From: Ideonella benzenivorans
GTDB taxonomy: Bacteria > Pseudomonadota > Gammaproteobacteria > Burkholderiales > Burkholderiaceae_C
Direction: 5' to 3'
DNA: 64,000 nucleotides
Assembly: GCF_020387415.1 (NCBI RefSeq)
Contig: NZ_JAGWCB010000001.1
Span: forward strand, 124,001 to 188,000
Position numbers and translations under genes: made by a program. Positions 59,401 to 64,000 of the stretch are shown in pieces. The notes under the pieces were generated by a model, which was not told the DNA's origin, made no database searches, and saw only the letters and a list, made by a program, of their open reading frames with translations. The first letter of the stretch is position 1. Every line of letters starts with the position of its first letter.

Positions 59401-59914
59401 TGTCCTTGGCGTCCATGCGGGCGGCCGAGAACAGCACCGCCCGGCTGTCGGGCGTGAAGCCCAGCGGGGTCTCGTTGGCGGAGTGGGTGGTCAGGCGCCG
59501 GGTGGGGCCGCCCTCGGCCGAGACCAGGAACACATCCTCATTGCCATACAGGTTGGACGCGAAGGCGATGCTGCGCCCATCGGGCGACCACACCGGGTGG
59601 CTGTTGTGCTGGCCGTTGGCCACCAGCAGGCGGGCGCTGCCGCCGGCCGTGGGCACGGTGAACAGATTGCCCTGGAAGGCGAAGGCGATGCTGCGCCCAT
59701 CGGGCGAGATGGCGGGGGTGCGCATCCACAGCGGGGCGGTGACCGGACCCAGGCTGGGTGGGGCGGACACCGGTGGCGTGTTGGCGGTGGGATGGGCCGG
59801 GGCCGGGGTGGTGGCGGCCCAGGTGGTCAGCGAGGCCAGCGCCAGGGTGAGGGCGGCGGCCTGAGCCAGGGGGGAACTGCGGCGGGGCGCCGGTCGACGG
59901 TGCTTGAAACCCAT
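56483..59914 (-). CDS. Tricorn-like S41 peptidase with beta-propeller repeats, exported
   Basis: 1143 residues from ATG 59914 (AAGGA just upstream). A signal peptide with hydrophobic core AAALTLALASLTTWA ends near residue 35. The N-terminal 700 residues carry many PD40-type propeller blades (ISPDGRSIAFAFQ, WSPDGRSIAFASN, FSPDGRRLVFAGE, YSPDGKEVAYLEN). A Lys/Glu/Asp-rich linker (EGKKDKEKSKHGG region, about residues 590-635) interrupts them. A PDZ-like section (PRVAAGMVIEKIDGV) and a C-terminal S41 catalytic domain follow, with GRIGYVHVRGM, VDTRFNGGGNLHDELA and the nucleophile Ser in SESNYSDAHLFPW. It should degrade peptides in the periplasm, as archaeal Tricorn does in the cytoplasm. Confidence 0.92.
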   Translation of the reverse strand: MGFKHRRPAPRRSSPLAQAAALTLALASLTTWAATTPAPAHPTANTPPVSAPPSLGPVTAPLWMRTPAISPDGRSIAFAFQGNLFTVPTAGGSARLLVANGQHNSHPVWSPDGRSIAFASNLYGNEDVFLVSAEGGPTRRLTTHSANETPLGFTPDSRAVLFSAARMDAKDNLMFPSGGASELYQVPVEGGRRPVQLLSTPALSAQLNRAGTEMLYEDWKGYENLWRKHHVSPVAHDIWLYDVKTGQHHRLTTFGGEDRDPVWSPDEQAVYFLSERSGSFNVWKMPLNQPDAAVQVTHFSRNPVRFLSIAQDGTLAFGYDGELYRLAPGAAEPQKMAVQITSDTLARDRVLKRYTDGATEIAPSPDGEEVAFVVRGEVFVASTEFGDTQRITDTPTQERSVSFSPDGRRLVFAGERDGAWNLYEASLPGKKKDAPNFYSAAQVKIRTLLKNGQDNFQPRYSPDGKEVAYLENRTTIKVLNLASGQTRTVLAGEWNYSYADSDQWFDWAPDGQHLLVQFLDRNRWGAEVGLIDAQGKGPLVNLTKSGYDDFLPQWSRNGQLMTWQTDRTGLHGASGSNERDVYAMFFTRTAWDRFQLDKSEFAALKKKEDEGKKDKEKSKHGGKADAKEDKDESQDEAALKLPPPVKLELGKVEDRIARLTPNAGEIRASALSNDGEALYYLVETADSVDLWVNRPRADDNKKVASFPAPKGGRGESQSMDLQLDAKGENGFVLVGGRIQKFKLPKEDGPVKAEPLTFKAELNLDGAAERAYLFDHVWRQTKAKLYTADMGGVDWAYYRQVYERQLPYVSNDTDFAELLSEMLGELNVSHTGSGYTGHAANADATAQLGAFYDSAYTGAGLKVAEVIEGSPLEAGPAPRVAAGMVIEKIDGVAIAPGAEVDSLLNQKAGKRVLLSVFDPAKGQRFEQVVKPIANGAQNELLYQRWVKRERALVDKLSGGRIGYVHVRGMDDKSYRHTYSELLGRDSGKAAVIVDTRFNGGGNLHDELATLLSGQRYLQFVPRGQTLGWEPTGRWTQPSLVLISESNYSDAHLFPWTYHHLGIGKLVGMPVAGTGTAVWWETLQNPDLYFGIPEVGFRDAKGEYMEKALIQPDVQVANDPARIVRGEDQQLEAGVQELLKGLPPR

Positions 59915-60080
59915 GTAAGTCCTTTGTGAGGGCGAAAGCGGCTCCTCCCAGCGCGTTGACGCCGGGGGAGCAGGATGTGATGTCACACCCAAGCGGCTTT
60001 GGAGGATCCACGGTAACGCTTTGTTCCGTGGCGGCGCACTGCGTCTTAGGGAGACGGGCCCCGCAGGCCCGCGGGCCGCA

Positions 60081-61451
60081 TCAGTCGACCGCGTGATGCA
60101 CGCGGATGCGGTGCACGAACCAGGCCACCGCGGCCACCACCGGCACCACGGCGATGCCCACCACCGCCTCGGGCTGCAGGTGGTAGGGCTCCAGCACCGG
60201 CAGCGTCTTGGCGGCCTTGGCCAGGTAGCCCACCAGGCTCAGCGCGTAGTAGCTGATGGCCACCACCGACAGGCCTTCCACCGTCTGCTGCAGCTGCAGC
60301 TGCAGGTGCTGGCGGTGCACCAGGGCCCTGAACAGGGCCTGGTTGCTGGCCTCGCGGGTGATCTCCACCCGCACGCGGGCCAGGCTCAGGGCGCGGTTGA
60401 TCCGTTCGGCGACGTCGGTCAGGCGGCGGTCGGTGCTGTCGCACAAGGCCATGGCCGGCTCGAAGCGCCGGCCCAGAAAGCCCGCCAGCGTGCGCAGGCC
60501 CGGGATGCGCTGCTCGCGCAGACCGTTCACCCGGTCCTCCACGATGGCGTGGTAGGCCCGCGTGGCCGAGAAGCGGTAGCGGGTGCGTGAGGCGCTGTGC
60601 TCCACCTCGGCGGCCAGCCGGGTCAGCGCTTCCAGCGCGCCGGCATCGTCGCGCTGGTCCTCGTTGGACATGGCGTCCACGATGCCTTGCAGCTGGCCTT
60701 CCAGTGCGGCCAGCTCGCCGGCCTCCTGCTGCGCCACCGGAAAGCCCAGCATGGCCAGCATGCGGTAGGCCTCCATCTCGCAGACGCGCTGCACCGCCCG
60801 CGCCGCCTGGTCGGGCGGCAGGCCGTGGTCCAGCAGGATGTAGCGCACGAAGCCGTCCGCGCCCAGTTCCAGCCGGGTGAACAGCGTGGCCCCACCATCG
60901 GCGATGTGCGAGCCGATCAGCGGCGGGTGTTCCAGATCGTCGTCCGGCCGCTCCAGCAGGTGGCGGCAGCGGGACACGGTGCTGTCATCGGCCGGCAGCA
61001 GCAGCACATGGGCGGCCGAGAGCAGGGCGCCCGGGTTGTTCTCGCCGTACAGGGCGCGCACGAAGCTGTCGGGCAAGGCCGCGCAGGCGCTGGCCGTGCG
61101 CCACAGGCTGGACAGCTGCACGCTGTCCGGCGCTTCGCCCAGCGCTGGCATCAGCCGGCACATCTGCCAGCTGATGAACTCGCCGTGGCGCTCGAACTTC
61201 AGCGTCCAGTCCTCCGTCACCAGCACATGGTGGCGGGTGCCCGGCTGCGGCGTCGGCTGGCCTTGTGTGGCACACAGCCCGGCCAGCGCACGCTCGGCCC
61301 CTTGTGGGTCCATCTGCCAGTTGACCCAGGCCGACACCACACTGCCCGGGCGCATCAGCAGGGGCGGGCGGGCGTGCAGCTCATCGTGCAGGGCGGTGTG
61401 CTGGCGCGCGGGCCAGGCGGCGGGGGCCTCGGGGTGGATTTCTGCGGACAT
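60081..61451 (-). CDS. DUF3422 membrane protein
   Basis: 456 residues from ATG 61451 (GTG 61460 also possible). The DUF3422 start [19 protein letters not shown] is clear. [20 protein letters not shown] and [24 protein letters not shown] are further conserved blocks, and two C-terminal membrane helices ([20 protein letters not shown] and [20 protein letters not shown]) anchor it, with most of the protein cytoplasmic. Family function is unknown. It is common in alpha- and betaproteobacteria. It is divergent from plsY and lies about 165 bp upstream of the S41 gene on the same strand. Confidence 0.9.
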   Translation of the reverse strand: MSAEIHPEAPAAWPARQHTALHDELHARPPLLMRPGSVVSAWVNWQMDPQGAERALAGLCATQGQPTPQPGTRHHVLVTEDWTLKFERHGEFISWQMCRLMPALGEAPDSVQLSSLWRTASACAALPDSFVRALYGENNPGALLSAAHVLLLPADDSTVSRCRHLLERPDDDLEHPPLIGSHIADGGATLFTRLELGADGFVRYILLDHGLPPDQAARAVQRVCEMEAYRMLAMLGFPVAQQEAGELAALEGQLQGIVDAMSNEDQRDDAGALEALTRLAAEVEHSASRTRYRFSATRAYHAIVEDRVNGLREQRIPGLRTLAGFLGRRFEPAMALCDSTDRRLTDVAERINRALSLARVRVEITREASNQALFRALVHRQHLQLQLQQTVEGLSVVAISYYALSLVGYLAKAAKTLPVLEPYHLQPEAVVGIAVVPVVAAVAWFVHRIRVHHAVD

Positions 61452-61539
61452 CGGAACCACTCAGGAAGGGCGCCAGGGACGGCGGGGCAAGGGGCGCAGC
61501 TTACACTCCACGCCCGGCATTGTTGCTGCGCTTGTTGTC

Positions 61540-62253
61540 ATGGATGCACTGTTTTCGCTGCTGGCCATCGTGCTGGCCTACCTCGTCGGATCGCTCTCGT
61601 TCGCGGTCATCGTCAGCCGCGTCATGGGTCTGGACGACCCGCGCAGCTACGGCTCGGGCAACCCGGGCGCGACCAACGTGCTGCGCTCGGGCAGCAAGAA
61701 GGCTGCCATCCTCACCCTGCTGCTGGACGCGGTGAAGGGCGTGGTGCCGGTGCTGCTGGCCCAGGCCCTGGCGCCCACGCTGCACTGGGGGGAGCTCACC
61801 ATCGGCCTGGTCGGGCTGGCCGCCTTCCTCGGCCACCTGTGGCCGGTGTTCTTCCACTTCCAGGGCGGCAAGGGCGTGGCCACCGCGGCCGGCGTCATCC
61901 TGGCGTTGAACTGGCCGCTGGGCCTGGCCGTGCTGGCCACCTGGCTGGTGGTCGCCTTCGTGACGCGCTATTCCTCACTGGCGGCCCTGGTGGCCGCCGT
62001 GGCCGCGCCGCTCATCGAGCTGCTGGTCTGGCCCTCGGTCCAGGCGCTGCCGCTGCTGGTCATGAGCCTGCTGCTGATCTGGCGCCACGGCGGCAACATC
62101 CGCAAGCTCATCGCCGGCACCGAATCCAAGATCGGCCAGAAGGCGGGCGCCGCTGCCGCGGCCAAACCGGCGGCCTCGCATGCGCATGAGCAGGCGCATC
62201 GCGACCACCCGCACCGTTCCCATTCCCACTCCGCTTCCAAAGGAAAACACTGA
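61540..62253 (+). CDS. plsY: Glycerol-3-phosphate acyltransferase PlsY with His-rich tail
   Basis: 237 residues. It transfers the acyl group from acyl-phosphate to glycerol 3-phosphate in the inner membrane, the first step of phospholipid synthesis. The conserved motifs are present: [14 protein letters not shown] (motif 1), [21 protein letters not shown] (motif 2) and a later [15 protein letters not shown] (motif 3), across about seven membrane segments. After residue 200 an unusual tail rich in His, Ala and Lys ([18 protein letters not shown]) extends beyond the normal end. A -10-like TACACT lies at 61502-61507. RidA follows with 1 nt between stop and start. Confidence 0.96.
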   Translation: MDALFSLLAIVLAYLVGSLSFAVIVSRVMGLDDPRSYGSGNPGATNVLRSGSKKAAILTLLLDAVKGVVPVLLAQALAPTLHWGELTIGLVGLAAFLGHLWPVFFHFQGGKGVATAAGVILALNWPLGLAVLATWLVVAFVTRYSSLAALVAAVAAPLIELLVWPSVQALPLLVMSLLLIWRHGGNIRKLIAGTESKIGQKAGAAAAAKPAASHAHEQAHRDHPHRSHSHSASKGKH

Positions 62254-62254
62254 A

Positions 62255-62599
62255 ATGATTCAACGCTTCGACGTCGGTACCCGTATGTGCGAAATGACCG
62301 TCCACAACGGCGTGGCCTACCTGGCCGGCCAAGTGGCCGAAGACGGCTCGCAAGACATCGTCGGCCAGACCCGCCAAGTGCTGGCCGCCATCGACGCGCT
62401 GCTGGCCAAGGCCGGCAGCGACAAGACCAAGATCCTGCGCGCGCAGATCTTCCTGGCCGACCTGGCCGACTTCCCCGGCATGAACAGCGTGTGGGACACC
62501 TGGGTCGTGGCGGGCCACACCCCGGCCCGCGCCACCGTGCAAGCCACGCTGGCCAAGCCGGAATGGAAGATCGAAGTGGTGATCACCGCCGCCGTCTGA
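62255..62599 (+). CDS. RidA family protein
   Basis: 114 residues, typical of the YjgF/RidA trimer family, which hydrolyses reactive enamine/imine intermediates from PLP enzymes. Visible: AYLAGQVAEDGSQDIVGQTRQ, KILRAQIFLADLADFPGMNS and PARATVQATLAKPEWKIEVV, the last containing the substrate-binding Arg. It starts at ATG 62255 with AGGA upstream, one nucleotide after the plsY stop, so the two are co-transcribed. This branch (with FPGMNSVWDTWV) is annotated as RidA-like rather than canonical RidA, so the substrate may differ. Confidence 0.93.
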   Translation: MIQRFDVGTRMCEMTVHNGVAYLAGQVAEDGSQDIVGQTRQVLAAIDALLAKAGSDKTKILRAQIFLADLADFPGMNSVWDTWVVAGHTPARATVQATLAKPEWKIEVVITAAV

Positions 62600-62689
62600 T
62601 CGATCGCCGCCGTTGGCAACCCCGGCCTGGGAAGGTTGGGGTCTGGCGGCCTCTGCCACAGCAAGACACGGCCCTGCGGGGGCTGCTGA

Positions 62690-63313
62690 TCAGACCGAAT
62701 GAAGCAAGGCCAGCACGCCATCCAAGCCGGCCTGCAGCACCACGAATCCGATCACATTGAGCAGGACCGTCATCCAGAACAGGTTGACGAAGGACGGCTT
62801 GCTGGTCTTGTGCCGCAGCAGCTGCTGCGCGATGAGCGCGCCCGGCCAGCCGCCGATCAGCGCCAAGCCGTGCAGCGTGTTCTCCGGGGTGCGCCACTGG
62901 TTCTGGCGGGCAGCTGACTTGTCGAAGACATAGGCGAAGAAGGTGACCGCGCTGGCCCCCGCATAGACGAGGAGCATGTAGGGCTTCAGACCCCATCGCA
63001 CTGCGACGAAGTACACCAACGCCAGAAACGCCGGAATGACCAGCACGCGCGCCAGCGACCAGGGCGCGGGCGCTTCCGTGCGGACACGGGCCGCCTGGCG
63101 CGAGCGGACCGGATACTGGACGGACTGCGCGCGTTTCTTCCCGTCGGGGCCCATGGCCACCTCGAAGGTCAGCACCTGACCCACTTGCGGCCGCCCACTG
63201 CCCGCTGGAAACGCCTTGATGTGGACAAAGATGTCTTGGCCGCCCTGCGTGGGTTCGATGAAGCCGAAGCCTCGGTCGTCATGCCAGGTTTTCAGGGTGC
63301 CTTCGAATCTCAT
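62690..63313 (-). CDS. Cold-shock domain/DUF1294 fusion membrane protein
   Basis: 207 residues. The N-terminal cold-shock domain (1-66) has RNA-binding motifs GFGFIE and DIFVHI. The C-terminal DUF1294 region (about 80-207) has about four membrane helices and the characteristic RTPENTLHGLALIGGWPGAL plus FVNLFWMTVLLNVIGFVVL. The fusion is known in Proteobacteria; it may link nucleic-acid binding with the membrane, but function is unproven. It lies 45 bp downstream of the cassette-like gene on the same strand and shows normal host base composition. Confidence 0.93.
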   Translation of the reverse strand: MRFEGTLKTWHDDRGFGFIEPTQGGQDIFVHIKAFPAGSGRPQVGQVLTFEVAMGPDGKKRAQSVQYPVRSRQAARVRTEAPAPWSLARVLVIPAFLALVYFVAVRWGLKPYMLLVYAGASAVTFFAYVFDKSAARQNQWRTPENTLHGLALIGGWPGALIAQQLLRHKTSKPSFVNLFWMTVLLNVIGFVVLQAGLDGVLALLHSV

Positions 63314-63358
63314 GGGGGACGGCAGGACATTCAGCAGGAGGGCGGGTCGAGCGAAATG

Positions 63359-63742
63359 TCAGACCTCGTCCTGCACGAGGGCCGTTCCGGCATGGGCGCT
63401 CTGAACTGACCCGGCTTTCAGAACTTCCGTCCGGTACGTGATGCTGCGACCCGAAGCCTCTACGGTTACGACGGTGCGAACAACCACACCCAATTGCGAC
63501 CCAATCTCAAGAGTTGCAGGAACACCAGGCTTGGTTGACACGAACGGAGCGCCGAGAACCTTTGAGGTCTGTGCGTCCGTGATTGAGAGTGAAACCCGGT
63601 AGATGCCAGGTTGAGCAGTGCGTGCCGCGGAGACGACGGTAACCGGCCTTGCCTCCTTCCAGTCGCTCGGGTTGAACTGCTGTGCGAAAGCTGAGACAGA
63701 CAACATCGCAGCTGCATAAGCGATGACGTGCAGACGGTTCAT
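63359..63742 (-). CDS. Small secreted hypothetical protein, probable integron cassette gene
   Basis: 127 residues. A good GGAGGGG precedes ATG 63742. The signal peptide (1-20, MNRLHVIAYAAAMLSVSAFA) has cleavage after AFA, so the mature form is periplasmic and about 107 residues, with beta-rich sequence (RPVTVVSAARTAQPGIYRVS and VTVEASGRSITYRTEVL). I recognise no family. Its GC content is clearly lower than its neighbours, and its start lies 66 bp beyond an attC site, as a cassette gene's would. The stop TGA lies in GTCTGAC, one base from a core site, but no second complete attC follows, so it may be the terminal or a decayed cassette. Confidence 0.75.
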   Translation of the reverse strand: MNRLHVIAYAAAMLSVSAFAQQFNPSDWKEARPVTVVSAARTAQPGIYRVSLSITDAQTSKVLGAPFVSTKPGVPATLEIGSQLGVVVRTVVTVEASGRSITYRTEVLKAGSVQSAHAGTALVQDEV

Positions 63743-63807
63743 TCTCTTTCCCCTCCGTAGTTAAGGCCTGAATGGTGGGCGAGCTTCTCACTGGCGTCAA
63801 TGACGTG

Positions 63808-63874
63808 GTCTAACGCCCAGGTTAACCGGCAAAAATGCGAAGCATTTTTGTCCGTGTTGAACCTACAGTTAGGC
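63808..63874 (-). repeat. Integron attC recombination site
   Basis: 67 bp. Read on the minus strand: left core GCCTAAC (63874-63868, RYYYAAC) and right core GTTAGAC (63814-63808, GTTRRRY). They enclose imperfect inverted inner arms (AGGTTCAAC against GGTTAACC) and a perfect 9-bp central stem with GAA/TTC tip (CAAAAATGC/GCATTTTTG). Extra bases occur only on the left arm, giving the orientation: cassette gene to the right (higher coordinates), next cassette to the left. No second site was found in the window. Confidence 0.88.
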
Positions 63875-64000
63875 ATCTCCGCTCCAAAGAACCTTGCGTG
63901 CCAGGAGCTCCGCTTGCCGAGCAAATCCAACCGGTGGTTCTGCGGTAGTACCGTGCGCGATGTCATCCCGCGCACCTTTGAGCAACTTGAACTGGGAAAT
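63869..64000 (-). CDS. 3' end of an integron cassette ORF (HEPN-like motif)
   Basis: The last 43 residues of an ORF entering from beyond the right edge. Its TAA stop (63871-63869) lies inside the attC left core GCCTAAC, a hallmark of cassette genes. The fragment includes LLKGARDDIAHG, an R-x4-H arrangement seen in HEPN-domain ribonucleases and toxin-like proteins, then FARQAELLARKVLWSG. HEPN assignment from so short a piece is tentative. The rest lies outside the window, so length and start are unknown. Confidence 0.6.
   Translation of the reverse strand: MSQFKLLKGARDDIAHGTTAEPPVGFARQAELLARKVLWSGDA

Noticed and set aside
56477-59929. A plus-strand open frame of 1150 codons opposite the S41 protease gene, and similar very long frames at 3196-5070 (plus) and 4435-7914 (minus)
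   Set aside because: GC-rich shadows: low-complexity His/Gly/Val/Gln sequence without domain motifs, opposite or offset from clearly recognisable proteins.
59976-60031. TGTGATGTCACA and a CCACGG/CCGTGG stem between the S41 and DUF3422 genes
   Set aside because: Arms are short and there is no T-run or recognisable promoter; nothing decides between chance and regulation.
63300-63365. A second attC at the end of the secreted-protein gene (GTCTGAC)
   Set aside because: No matching GTTRRRY core and no folded arms follow before the DUF1294 start.
63739-63975. A 78-residue minus-strand frame reading through the attC
   Set aside because: It translates the attC itself and lacks a ribosome-binding site; the other frame, ending inside the core site, is the credible cassette ORF.

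Overview
The window is GC-rich (about 70%), densely coding chromosomal DNA. Gene content (DUF3348/DUF802/OmpA/DUF2894 operon, DUF4212 symporter pair, DUF3422, RidA, class I fructose-bisphosphatase, prfB with its programmed frameshift) points to a betaproteobacterium of the order Burkholderiales, probably near Rubrivivax, Ideonella, Leptothrix or Roseateles. The genus is inference. No stretch over 300 bp lacks a gene. The longest gap is the roughly 260 bp ahead of hsdM, where I see nothing convincing.

Layout. 1-1385: the 5' part of a glutamine-synthetase-family gene (minus) divergent from aroQ. 1441-11759: a signalling cluster, mostly with overlapping start and stop codons, holding an HD-GYP response regulator, a PAS histidine kinase, a PAS-GGDEF-EAL-REC protein, a 60-residue protein, an HDOD protein, a lone receiver protein and a membrane diguanylate cyclase. 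It looks like a self-contained cyclic-di-GMP circuit. 11780-13844: a TauE/SafE exporter and an AmpG-like transporter. 13920-18348: a four-gene operon (DUF3348, DUF802, OmpA/MotB-like, DUF2894) whose two central products look like the stator pair of an ion-driven motor. 18370-24633: an MFS transporter, a small unknown, a hybrid kinase beside an RsbQ-like hydrolase, and a NYN-domain protein.

24898-33098: a type I restriction-modification locus (hsdM, hsdS, DUF4268 protein, Fic protein, hsdR), followed by a tRNA-Thr on the opposite strand with its own terminator. 33372-40141: a frameshifted CoA-transferase/racemase gene, a SIS-domain protein and the prfB-pepN-fbp run. 40288-48793: a two-subunit sodium:solute symporter, an alpha/beta hydrolase, a GNAT, a diguanylate cyclase, a DUF2975-XRE pair with a well-formed promoter, an aldo/keto reductase and ybaK. 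48818-56433: a TetR regulator divergent from a TolC-HlyD-ABC efflux operon of YbhGFSR type, with a perfect FNR-like palindrome between them. 56483-63313: a Tricorn-like S41 protease, DUF3422, plsY, RidA and a cold-shock/DUF1294 fusion.

The right end (63359-64000) is an integron cassette boundary read on the minus strand: the tail of a cassette ORF whose stop codon lies inside the left core site of a 67-bp attC, then a small secreted-protein gene of lower GC. The window therefore ends at the edge of a cassette array that should continue to the right. The most promising poorly described system here is the MotAB/ZorAB-like four-gene operon. The attC boundary and the Fic-containing restriction locus come next.
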